From: Moringa oleifera
Lineage: Eukaryota; Streptophyta; Magnoliopsida; Brassicales; Moringaceae
Length of the DNA stretch: 64,000 bases
Direction: 5' to 3'
Assembly: GCA_021397835.1 (NCBI GenBank)
Contig: JAJFZO010000094.1
Coordinates: forward strand, 3,636,501-3,700,500
The translations under genes and the position numbers were made by a program. The notes below the pieces were generated by a model. That model was not told where the DNA came from and searched no databases. It was given only the letters and a program-made list of their open reading frames with translations. Position 1 is the stretch's first letter. Each line of letters opens with the position of its first letter. Below are positions 14,220 to 25,203 of the stretch, one piece after another.

Positions 14220-14480
14220 TAAATTTTATATTTTATTTTCGAGTGCATTTTTGAACAATATTTAACTCATAAATTATTTTTATAATTTTTTTAATTTTTT
14301 GATAGTATAAAATTAATATATAATACTCAACAAATTAGATGAAAATTTTTAAATCAAAATTCATCGTATAAAATCTCTTATACAATTATCTCAATTTTTT
14401 AAAATTTTTAACAAAATTTAAATCGATCTTATCGAAATAAAATATTAAGTGTAAATTAAATTAATTGATATTTTAAATTT
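14220..14480 (-). repeat. Dispersed AT-rich repeat, copy 1
   Basis: Contains CTCATAAATTATTTTT, then a TTTTTTGATAGTAT block, then TCAAAATTCAT followed by a TATAAAATCTC block. The same order of blocks recurs near 22.5, 32.2, 35.2 and 47.9 kb. Boundaries are approximate. Confidence 0.4.
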
Positions 14481-15076
14481 TAAATTAAAAAACAGATACG
14501 TATAATTAATTAAACTGTTTATATTTATAAAAAATCAACAAAATTTTATTTTAAATAAAATTAATTTTTAAATTTCAAGAGATATCTATCTTTTCAAATA
14601 ATTTTATTTATAATATGAAAAAGGAAGTAATCAAAAAATTACTAACAAACAAAAGGGTTTTGTTTGTTAAAGTTAGAAAATGCTATGAGATATGTTCTAG
14701 CAGTTTTCTTAGCAAGATTGGAATCATATTATATAATAGTAAACTCTTTTTAATCATACCGGCCGGTTTCAATTTTCTTTAAATTATTAAAATCATTATA
14801 AAGATGGTGGCATGTCTCTCTTTGATATTGCGACGCCTCCTTGATACCGTGGCAAGCCAATCCAAAACACCATTAAGTGTCTTAATTATGAAAATACTTT
14901 AGGCCAATAATTATTAATTTATATTCAGCTTTAATTTCTTTCCTTAAAAATTAAGACTATGTTTGGGACAATTATAGGACATCAAAACCTTGCTTCCTCC
15001 TAAATGCAAAACACATTGCCCCAACATTTATCTTAATGTATAATTAATGATTAGCATCATACTTCTAACTCCGGAG

Positions 15077-15098
15077 TTTTACCAAAATTTTGGTAAAA
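15077..15098. repeat. Perfect 22-bp palindrome
   Basis: TTTTACCAAAA at 15077-15087 is followed at once by its exact reverse complement, with no spacer. A second small palindrome, CTCCGGAG, abuts it at 15070-15077. Its function is unknown; it could be a dimer-binding site, a palindromic insertion scar or chance. Confidence 0.7.
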
Positions 15099-15640
15099 TG
15101 TCGGTCACGACCATCTCGAGAAATAATTCGTTTCATACATTGTGTCGATCGACCATCACCAAAAAAAGAAAAAAAAAAGTGTCCCCTATGATCTCATCGT
15201 TATGGAACGAAATTGATGGTTATACCTTTTCAAGTTGTAGCTCTCCATCTTGATTTTGAAATATTGTCGTTGAAACAAAATTTCAACAATTAATTTCTCG
15301 ATTAGGAACTATCTTTTCATAAGGGGCAAGGCTAATATTTGGATCAATTCTTAGGTGGCAATATAAATGGGTCCATTTTGCTTAAAACATAGGGCTCCAC
15401 TTTTCAAGTGTAAATTCTCAAATTCTAAAATTATTCCATCCACAATCTTTTCATATGAGAAGTTACTTTCATATAAATTAAATATATAAAAATAAAATAA
15501 AATAAAATATTTTATAAAAATTTTGATATTTATCTCATATTACATATTTAATTCTGATTTATTAATTTAAATTAAATTAAATCTATAAAAAAATGAAATA
15601 CTTAAATTAGAAATCTCATAAAACAAATTTTAACATGAAA

Positions 15641-15663
15641 TTATATATATATATATATATATA
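15641..15663. repeat. (AT)n microsatellite
   Basis: About eleven TA units in an AT-rich context; likely to vary in length. Confidence 0.85.
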
Positions 15664-16465
15664 AATAATACTCAAGCTGTTGTCATAAAATTTTTTAAAT
15701 ATTAAAAATATATATTTTAAATTTACGTTATTAAAAATTTTAAAAATTTATAAAAAAATAGATTTTACATAAAAAGTTGTTCAAATTTAAAAAAATGAGT
15801 CAAATATAGTGAAAAATTTATTTAAATAATTTTAAAATTATTTAAATTAATATATAATTTAAATTAAATTAATATATTAAAGTTTGATTTATTATTTTTT
15901 GAATAGGAGAGTTTAATTAATAACATAAAATAAATATTAAAATTTATATAATTTTTATCAAATTAAATATCTATTAACATAAAATTTAATTTTAAAATCT
16001 ATACTGTATAAAATTATGCTCCGGATTGATACCACTTGCATATTTATAAATATGTTTTAAAATCATTAAAAAATTATAACAAAAATAATATCAAAATAAA
16101 ATGCTTACCTTTTTTTGGAAATTAAAAAGGGTGGACCATAATTGCTCAGTAGTGGTCAAGACTGTGGAGACCAGATTGTAAAAATTAATGTTGCATTTAT
16201 TTATGTAAATACAAATGAAAATGGAATTAAATTAGTTACATAAGCATAATTATTGACTAAAAATACATTTAATTAAGCATAGTAAATTACTTAATTCAAA
16301 TACTTACAGCTTACCAGTAAATTTTTCTTTAGGGTCTGAGGCATATGTGTGCATTGTTTTACTTTTACTTTTACTATTACTTCCCTTCGTGTGTGCGTTT
16401 TGAGAGAGAGAATCTCACGCTTGAAACCGAAGCAAAAGTAAGGGTTGATGGGCTGACGCTTTCCG

Positions 16466-16502
16466 ACGACGACGTCGCACGTGTGCTACGCGTCGCCACG
16501 TG
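16466..16502. promoter_or_regulatory. C-box/G-box cluster in the MYB promoter
   Basis: A GC-rich patch within very AT-rich DNA holds GACGTC (16471-16476) and two CACGTG G-boxes (16478-16483 and 16497-16502), all within 32 bases. These are bZIP, bHLH and ABRE-type sites. They lie about 350-385 bp upstream of the MYB start codon, which suggests ABA, light or bZIP-linked control. The sites are seen directly; their use is inference. Confidence 0.6.
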
Positions 16503-16623
16503 TACAAAACCCAGAGAGCCTAAGCCCTTCCTCTTTTAAGTGTACATAATCACGATACTTGAGAAGAAAAATATATCAGATTAAAAATAAAAATAAATAA
16601 ATAGGAATGGACCAGCGGTGTTG

Positions 16624-16634
16624 ATTTATAAATG
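16624..16634 (+). promoter_or_regulatory. Candidate TATA box of the MYB gene
   Basis: ATTTATAAATG lies about 225 bp upstream of the ATG. It is followed by a leader containing CT and GA repeats around 16705-16755, a common form of plant 5' UTR. Confidence 0.4.
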
Positions 16635-16853
16635 CAGCTTGTGGTGCTTCTATATTCTACCTTGTTGTATGTGCAAATATTCAAAGGAATTCTTCTATCT
16701 TTCTTCTCTCTCTCTCTAACTCTGGATTTATAATATAAATATATATAGAGAGAGACGTGATTGTGTTGTTTCTGTGTGTCGAAGTTGAAGTACATATAGA
16801 GTCCGAGTCTATTAGTGTTGAAGAGTTGGTTGTGTTGATTGAACAAAAGAAAG

Positions 16854-19028
16854 ATGGGAAGGCAACCATGCTGTGACAAAGTAGGGTTGAAGAAAGGGCC
16901 ATGGACGGCAGAGGAGGACAAGAAGCTCATCAACTTCATCCTCACCAATGGCCAATGTTGCTGGAGAGCTGTCCCTAAGCTTGCAGGTCTCTCTCCTTCC
17001 TTCATTTCGTTTAACTTTCCCTCACTGCATTTCTTGAGAGAGATAGAGAGATAAAGGTCTCTTGAAACTTTGAGCATTAACTTGATGTTCATGGAGGGAG
17101 GTGTTCTTGCTGGTGATTTATTGAATTTGCAGAAGTTTTGATGTCTTTAACATCAATTTTTTCCTCTCTCATCAAATTTTCTTTTTTTTTTCTGGCTTTG
17201 ATCAGCTTTGATGTTCTAAAAAGGTGGGCATCAGAGCTGGTTCCACAGTTAAGATTCAAGAGAAATAATCAAATTTCTTCATTTTCTCAGAAAACATTAG
17301 AAAGTTTTCCAAGCAGAAAATGGAGTTCACTGAATTAGTGTATTTATGGCGGGTGGTGTCGTTAATGCAGGGCTGCTGAGGTGTGGGAAGAGTTGCAGGC
17401 TGAGATGGACAAATTATCTGAGGCCAGACTTGAAGAGAGGTCTTTTGTCAGAATATGAAGAGAAAATGGTCATTGATCTTCATGCTCAACTTGGCAACAG
17501 GTTCCTCTTTCTCTCATCCTTCTGCTCCATCTCTTCTTCTTCCTTGGCTTCTCTGTTCTGCCAATGGGTTCTCTGCCTCTGCAATTAACTTCTTTCATTA
17601 TTGATATTTGGTAAAGTTCTCTTCCATTTCTACACATCTCCACTTCCATGGACCAAAACCCATTTCAGAAATGACCTTTAGAAACTGAATATTGCTGGTT
17701 ATGGCATTAAAGGAACTTTCCCTTTGATTACAAAAGATTGACTGAGCTCCACAGTGCATATTCAAAGGAAAGAAAATTAAATGCTTTACTGTTTCCTATT
17801 TATGTACATGTCGAATCCATCTGTTTGAGATTCCTTCTGCTATAAATAAAAAGCATTTTGTGTTCCAAAAATATTTAATAATCTCACTCTTTTTAATAAC
17901 TACGGACTTCATGACTTTAAGGATTGTAGGAAGGTAGACCCATTCCTCTTTGTCACTTTCATTTTTTTAATCCTAATCGTGGGTCTCAACTCTCAACCGG
18001 CTGAATTCTAAGTTTGATTGATCTTTGGGAATATTGAAAGGAAAATTTTACCAAATCATGTTCCTGTTTTCTTGTCTCTAAGTGCTGGAATTGGTCTTGA
18101 AATTACCATAGAAAGTGTCTCCATCACTTTAATTTTCATGAAACTTCTCTTTCGTTGAGAATTTCAGTGTCTGAAACTCAATCTAATCAAAACTTTTATG
18201 TTCACATAATGAGAGAATTTGTCAAAATTAATTGTCTCCGTTTCTTTTCCTTTTTTAAATAGTAACAACAAAAAGATTCCCTGGAAAAGAATGACTGAAA
18301 GGGTCAGGATTTTCATTGGTTGCAGATGGTCTAAGATTGCTTCTCATCTCCCTGGAAGAACTGACAATGAGATCAAGAACCACTGGAACACCCACATCAA
18401 GAAAAAGCTGAGGAAAATGGGCATTGATCCTGTCACTCACAAGCCACTCTCTGCTGCTGAACAAACCCAATCCCTTCCCCAGCAAAGGCAAGAACAGCTG
18501 AAACATGAAAAAACCCAGCAGCAGCAGCTGCAGCTGCAGCAGGAAGGTTCTTTGACTACTGTCATGTGTGAACCAGAAGAGCACAAGGAACCCGCAGAGA
18601 CACCTCTGATATCAAGTGATGAAACCAAAGAGGAGTTGGAGAAAAGCTTGATAAGCACATTTGATACAATGGAGCTTATGAACAATGGGTTTTGCACTGA
18701 TGAGGTTCCTCTCATTGAACCCCATGAGATTTTAGTTCCATCAACTTCTTCATCTTCTTCTTCTTCCTGTGACTCATCCAAGCTCTTGGAGAGCCTGCAG
18801 TTCCCAGATTTTGAGTGGCCATGTGACTACAACAACACCAGCAGCAGCAGCAACAACAACAGCAACATGAGCTTGTGGGATGATGACTTTAGCAGTTGGG
18901 ATCTGCTGATCAATGATGATGGTGACAGAAAGCTATCTGCCACTGCTGCTGCTGATCCTTCTCCTTTCATGAATCAGTGCTCAAGAATGGTTTTGGATCA
19001 CGATTCCTGGGCATTTGGGCTCTTATGA
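16854..19028 (+). CDS. R2R3-MYB transcription factor, MYB20/MYB43 class
   Basis: Three exons (16854-16986, 17371-17500 and 18326-19028) join in frame to 321 aa. The two introns sit at the standard R2R3-MYB positions. The protein opens with [18 protein letters not shown]2 (about 14-64) has the regular Trp array with [13 protein letters not shown] and [13 protein letters not shown]3 ends [19 protein letters not shown]. The combination [10 protein letters not shown] is typical of Arabidopsis MYB20/MYB43 rather than MYB42/MYB85, which carry KRGG. These factors activate lignin and phenylalanine genes during secondary wall formation. The C-terminal half is low-complexity: a Q-rich run from a CAG/CTG tract (18515-18545), Ser runs and Asn-Ser repeats, then an acidic WDDDF-SSWD segment likely to act in activation. 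Confidence 0.96.
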
Positions 19029-20533
19029 TTTCAATTCTTTTTCATGAGTGGGAAAGAGGGCTTACTGTAACTTGGTGATTAATAGAAGATGAGGAAACAA
19101 AAAATAAAACAAAATCAAGAATCTGAGGAAAACCCATGCCTCTCATTCAGCTTTTTTCATCCTTTTCTTATTGCCCATTTGAAAAAAATAAAAATAAATG
19201 AAGTTATTGTATATGAGAATTGGAAGTAAATGTGGGTTCCATTTTGTTTTCATTTAATAAGAAGGGAATTCTGTAAAGAAAACCCTATAATCATTTCTCA
19301 TAAAGATTTCGGCTTCTCATTCATTCATCCACTCATGCACTCTTGCTAACTTTAACTTTATTCTCATGACCCCTTTGCTTAATCTTTTCATAAATTTATC
19401 CATTTAATTATTTGTCATACTTCAACATTTTTTTCTGGGTACTATTTGGTCCTACTCTTCAATGATATGATGTTATTCATGATTTTAATTAATTACCTTA
19501 TAATCTTTTCCGGGCTTCAATAATTAAACTGGTCACGGTAAACATAATTAATATTCAATCTCATGGATTACATACATACATACATGTTGTAATTTTAAAT
19601 TCTACAACTACATATTCAAAGAAATCTAATCTTTGATTTAACTATAGCTCCGTAAAACATTGATCTCACACTTAAAAGAATTCTAATTATTTTGATTTAA
19701 CTCTTATAAAATTGCCTTATTGCATAATTTTAATTAACCAACTACATTAATTATCTGTGACATTAATTAACTATTTGATTAGATCTTACTTGTAAAAAGA
19801 AAAAACTTTCAAATTAGGCAATAATTTGTCAATGATGGAACGGATTAAAAAAAATATTACCCCCCAATTCGCCTGAAGGAAAAGATATTTAGCCGGTCCA
19901 AGGTCTCATTTCATACATAATATCAGAAATTAAGTGACTTAGTATCCAAATCGTATTTATATAATATGAATAATAATACAAATATATTCTAAATTAACTT
20001 TACTTGGCAAACATTGCAAAGATTGCTTTTTCGTGTAACCCAAACTCGTAGGATACGAGTAACAATGACATAAATCCAACCGTATGCATAAAATAACAAA
20101 GATCAAAATTAGCTTCTTCAGCACTTGTACCCGTTTAAATTACGGTAAAAAAAATAAAAATAAATCTCATTTTATCTTAACGTATACTTCTTGATTTTTA
20201 TACATTATAATTATTGTAATTGTAATTTGGGATTAAATAATACGTATGTATATAAGTTGATTAGGCTGATTTTGATTAGCATTACACGAATTAATAATTA
20301 CAGAACCGAAAGCAAAAATGTTTGGAAAATAGCAGAAATCAAAAGGTTAATGATGAGTGGCAATTACACAAAAGATAAAAGTTGTGATGTTGCTGCATAC
20401 AGTGTTAAGAGATAAGGTATTGTGATAATGTCTTTGCACGCATGCCTGCCTTGTATTTATAATGTACAGCTACCAAGGATTCAAGTGTACCCTACCCTTT
20501 TTACCATAACAATAAAAGGTAAAAAATGTTACG

Positions 20534-20673
20534 CTGATTTGAATTTTGTATCGAATGTTTTAACAAAAAATTATAAAAACATTTTAATAATTTAAAATAT
20601 TAATATAATAAAAAAAATAAATTATTAATTTAGTTAAATTATCCATTTTATGTACAATGTCGCACTGAATTTA
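20534..20673. mobile_element. Weak MITE-like copy related to 29263-29443
   Basis: It shares the core TTTTAACAAAAAATTATAAAA with the element in the pseudo-exon near 29.3 kb, at the same distance from an AATTxxxTTTT-type end. The right end is more diverged and I found no clean target duplication. Confidence 0.35.
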
Positions 20674-20835
20674 ATTAATATAAAGAATTATATGTATATA
20701 TAAACACAATTATAAAACAAGTCAAAATATTAGAAACTGTTATTATTGGTGTACCAAAGTCCAACCATATCCACATTCATCAAAACTGAAATTATATAAA
20801 TAAAAAGTCCATGAGAACCTTGCAATTGTACACGG

Positions 20836-20851
20836 TTGACTTTTTGTTGAC
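20836..20851. promoter_or_regulatory. Tandem W-box pair
   Basis: TTGACT and TTGACC lie 11 bp apart in the same orientation. They are WRKY-type motifs, but no gene is identified nearby, so relevance is doubtful. Confidence 0.25.
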
Positions 20852-21401
20852 CATTAAAAATTATTTCCAAATCATTTACAATAATATTACTAATTAAAAA
20901 TATTAATATATATAAAAAAGAATTTAAAGTTAAAAATAAATTAAATGAAAAATTCAAGTGTGGCGGCAGGGTGTAATTCAGGGTGCAATTCAAGTTAAAA
21001 AGAATTTCTTTTTGTCAAAATGATAAATCCCATTCCCATCGCTTTCGCTTTGCAAATTAATAATGTAAGTAACACATGAAAGTAAAAAAGATTGGCCAAT
21101 TATTCAATCCTGGAAACTGCTACCAAATGCCTTTGAATTCCTCACAAATGTGAACCCAATTACCTTCAGCCACCTTTCTTTGAAACTTTTCCAACCAATT
21201 CACACTCCTTTTCATTCTTCTTAATTTGTCTTCTTCCCAAATTTACCAATAAAAATTAATTAGTTCAACACAAAAATATTAATATTTAATGTTTCACTAT
21301 AATTTCACATATTTATCAACAATATATAATACAAATTTCAATATATCTTCACTTATATATAAAAAATTACTAATTTTTCATATGATAATTATTAGATCAT
21401 C

Positions 21402-22019
21402 TTCAATAAAGACGGTAAAACGTTAATTTAGTATTGAAAATTTGTTAATATGATTTTCAATAAAATATTAAACATTCATCGACAATTTGGTGCAACTACA
21501 GTATTACATCAATCCATTTTTTAAAAAATTATATAATTATTTTTTAAAGTTTTTAAATCAAATATATTTTTGATTAATATCTTAATAAAAATATCATATT
21601 ATTAAAAAATATACTATTAAAAATTATCTCATTAAGATTTTTAAAATAAAATCAATACTGAATATATAATTTTATTTTATTTAAATTAATAATAAAATTA
21701 AATTGATAAATTATTAATTTTAAAATTTATTAAAATAATATAATTTATTATATAATATTAATTTATCTAAAACAAATAAATTAAAATCTTAAATTAATAT
21801 ATTTTATTATTTTAAATAAATTAATTAATATTTATAAATAATAATATTATTTATTATTTATATTATTAAAATAAATATTATAACACTAATTTAATGTGAA
21901 TGAATTAAAAATAAAAAAAATAATGTTAAAATATTTTTAATTTTTTTAATATTAAATTGATGTTAAATTTTGTGTGTAAGATTGATGTTCAATTTTGTGT
22001 ATAGGATTGAAAATAGCCT
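21402..22019. mobile_element. Candidate non-autonomous DNA transposon (about 0.6 kb)
   Basis: The left end contains ATCTTCAATAAAGAC and the right end, read on the minus strand, contains GCTATTTTCAATCC. Near the right end are two near-direct copies of a GATTGATGTT/AAATTTTGTGTGT block (about 21957-22006). The interior is over 85% AT and holds no open frame. The layout resembles short plant DNA elements whose ends resemble CTCCAAT. Exact ends and target duplication were not resolved. Confidence 0.4.
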
Positions 22020-22256
22020 TAGTAGGGTGACAGATGTTAGGCCATGGCAACACGCATTGGGCGGCACCTTGTGACTACCACCAACTGGGTTTAAGGATTT
22101 TGTGGGCAGTGCGCTCTTGTGTCTGTGTTACACAGCAATCACGAGGATATTTCACCGCAATCTTTCCTTCTCCCTTCACGCACAATTTCTCCAATCAATT
22201 CCGCGATTTCTGCTTTGAATTTACAGTTGCGAAACTTCAAACCACCGATCAGCTTC

Positions 22257-22275
22257 TGACACGTGGCCATCTCGG
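22257..22275. promoter_or_regulatory. G-box inside a gene-free island
   Basis: GACACGTGGCC occurs here. A very similar GCCACGTGGCC occurs near 26800 in another island. Both are strong ACGT-core sites with no gene model beside them. Confidence 0.35.
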
Positions 22276-22489
22276 ACAAACAGTCTCAACTGAATCCTTC
22301 TCTCAAGTCAACCCCAAAACCGCATGTTTGTCCCCCACGCGAATTCTGATATTTTAGAAAATAAAAAATGGAATGTTTATCTATCAATTTAAATTTAAAT
22401 AAATTTTAAAAATTAAAAATATTTTAATTAAAATATTTACAAATAATTTAAATAAATTATATATTTTTAGTTTAAATTTATTTATTAAA

Positions 22490-22760
22490 TTTAAAGAATT
22501 TTGACTCATAAATTATTTTTCATGATTTTTTTAAAATTTTAATATTGTAAAAATATATTTATAGTTTAAAAAAATTTAAAAACTTTGTTATTGATGATAG
22601 TTTGATTTTTTTGCATATTTAAAAAATTTAAATTTAAATTTATTATGTAGAATCTTAATTTTGAATTGTTAGTTTTTTCGATAAGATTTAATTTGATAAT
22701 TTAGAGTTCAATTGTATTTTTTAAATATCAAAGTTTATTTACTAATATTAGATATAATTA
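22490..22760 (-). repeat. Dispersed AT-rich repeat, copy 2
   Basis: Has GACTCATAAATTATTTTTC, a run of T, then GATGATAGTTTGATTTTTTTGC and a TTATGTAGAATCTT block, in the same order as the other minus-orientation copies. Confidence 0.45.
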
Positions 22761-24169
22761 AAATTTTATGTAATTTTTATTTTAAAAATTATATGCATGC
22801 ATTTTGAAAGTCAAAATTATATATAATTAATTTGGCGTCACACTTATGTTTCCAAAATTGCTTCAATTATTCAAATAAGAGTTATTATTATGGTTCATCC
22901 ATGAAAAATTAGAATAGGAGAGATAAGTAATAGGCTATTCTTGTAATTTTACAATTTTATTACATCAACATTGATTTTATGTATTAATTTTGTAATTATT
23001 TACTAACAATTTTTTTATGACTAAAAAAACTGAGTTCAAATTTCCAAAATAAAAAGATGTTCATATAAATATGAAAGAAAAAGCCATGTTGGGTCAAATT
23101 AGCTGGATATGTTTGATAAAGATCAAGAGTGCTCCCATGGCACAACCTGTTTTTCAATTAAAAAAATTCAAAATTTGAAATTCATATATTTTAAAGTAAT
23201 TAATTTGAATTCATATACTTTGAAAAATATTTTCAAATTTTATTTCTAGTTCAATTTAATACAATTTTCTATTTAGTCACAATTTTAAGGCTGAATTTGT
23301 TAATGTTATTTTACATTTTAAAGTATAGTAGTCAAGCAATTTTAATTTCTCTATGAATTCCTATTTTTCATGTGCATTGACTTGTTAAATATAATTACTA
23401 CATACTATTGATAGTTTTAATATTCTATTAATTTTTGCAATTTTTTAAATTTTATATTTGTAATTATGTTTTACTCATAATTTGCTTTAATAAAAGATGA
23501 AGCTACTATAACCCAAAAAAAAAGGTAAATGTCATTAAAAAATCTTAAATTATAACAAAAAATATTATTTAAAAAGTGACAAATTAAATCTTAAATTATC
23601 AATTTGAATTAATAATCTGATAGAATTTAATTTAATCTAAATTAATAATTCAAAATTTGATTTATCATTTTTAAAACATAAGATACAGTTAAAAGTTTTA
23701 TATAATTTTTACCTTTAAAAATCACTAATTAAACCACAAAACCAACGTCCTACCAACACTTCCAAATATTCTAATATGGGAGAACACAAATAAGATCCAC
23801 TTAAAGGTTTTTTTTTTTTTTCAACAAATATGGATCTTATTTTCATATGATGTACATGTTAATATTTTTAATAAATATTGATATGTAAAAATTAAATAAA
23901 ATAAATAAAAATGTTATATTTTGATTAACTTTTAACTAATAAAATAATCACAAATTAAAATTTTTATAAGTAACATAAAAAATCAATAAAAAGCCTTGAT
24001 CATCTTGGTCTTCATTTTGGTTGCAAGTTAAAAGAGTACAACAATAATATATTGAGTAAATATTAAAAAATCATTATATTCTTTTTTATATATTTTAAAA
24101 TATCAATTACATTATAATTACTCACATAATGTATCAATTTGTTTCAATTTAGATTTATAATTATTTTTG

Positions 24170-24480
24170 AAGGTTATTTAAATTGGGAACTTGTACATTG
24201 AATTTCAATTTGAAGTTTTTTAATTTGGTTAAATCTAAACTATACTACGAATTTTTTCTAAAGTATTTAAATTGAAGATTTTATACAATAAATTTTAACT
24301 TACTTTTTTATAAATATGAAAAATATTTATATTAACATCATAATTTTTTTAAAAAATAAATATTAAAAATATATTTTAAAAATTTATAAAAATAACTATG
24401 ATAAAAAATTATTTAAAATTAAGAGATAAACTCAAAATAAAATATAAAATTTATTTAAATCATTTTTGGCACATTTCAAT
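24170..24480 (+). repeat. Dispersed AT-rich repeat, copy 3
   Basis: Carries TTTTATACAATAAATTTTAA, then an ATTAAAAATAT block and AAAATAAAATATAAAATTTA, matching the copy near 56.5 kb in the same orientation. Confidence 0.45.
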
Positions 24481-25164
24481 AATAAAGTTGTTTAATTTTT
24501 ATAATAATTAAAATTCATGTTTAATTTTAAAAAAATTAAAGATAAAATTTTATCAAAATTGAAATTGGCATTTTATGTATTTATCTTAATATCGTTTAAC
24601 CCTCATTTTAATAAACCTTTGGAATAAAGAAAGACTTTTTTTTATTAGTTCTACTAATTAAGCGGGTGGGGCTACCAACCACGGTTGCACACGAGTTCTT
24701 GTTGACTTTTCAAAGAGTGGAATTGCAAAACGTGGGTCCTAGTACAAGAAAGGTCATAGTGGAAACCACTCTATCCACTCTCCGACAAACGCGTGGACCA
24801 AAAGACTCAGAGAGAGAGAGAGAGAAGGGACTAGGGAAAATGATTGGGCAAGTGCCAGACAGCGTAAAGAAACTCCCCCGTTGTTGCGAAAGTACAAGTG
24901 TCACCATCACACCAACCAGTCCATTCAAGTCAACGCACCGTCTTGATACAGTGCGTGAGGTCACAAGGAATATAATCTGTTCTCAGCCATAACACGGTAC
25001 AACATCGCAATCAACCCGATCTCTAGCGATATTAAAACCATCAAATCTCTTTATTTTCTCCAATCCAAGGGCCCATAAAATATCATTAGAGCTCACAGAG
25101 TCTTGTTGCTTGAATACTTCAAGCGTTTCTCTTCCCTATTTTGGGAATATTTTGTGAGTAAATG

Positions 25165-25168
25165 GTAC

Positions 25169-25203
<35 letters not shown>
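25165..25203. repeat. (AT)n microsatellite
   Basis: An interrupted AT tract flanked by TACATATACAT and TGTATATA, so it can fold back on itself. A second AT tract lies at 25842-25861. Confidence 0.85.

Larger units (their letters stand above)
9191..16340. other. Long AT-rich intergenic spacer
   Basis: No gene model could be supported over about 7 kb. The stretch consists of A/T runs, AT microsatellites (around 11721-11742) and pieces of a dispersed AT-rich repeat family. The short frames at 10892-11164 and 13681-13866 lack family similarity and splice context. Less AT-rich islands lie at 10860-11600 and 12280-12420, without recognisable content. Confidence 0.6.

Noticed and set aside
16550..17092. 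180-codon minus-strand frame over the MYB leader and exon 1
   Set aside because: It is antisense to a clear R2R3-MYB exon; its sequence is low-complexity and comes from the CT/GA leader.
18255..18781. Two long minus-strand frames in MYB exon 3
   Set aside because: They are antisense shadows of the MYB coding sequence, with Cys/Ser runs produced by the CAG and TCT repeats.
22034..22357. 107-codon open frame in a gene-free island
   Set aside because: No family similarity, many Cys and Trp in odd contexts, no flanking splice sites; more likely regulatory or relic DNA.
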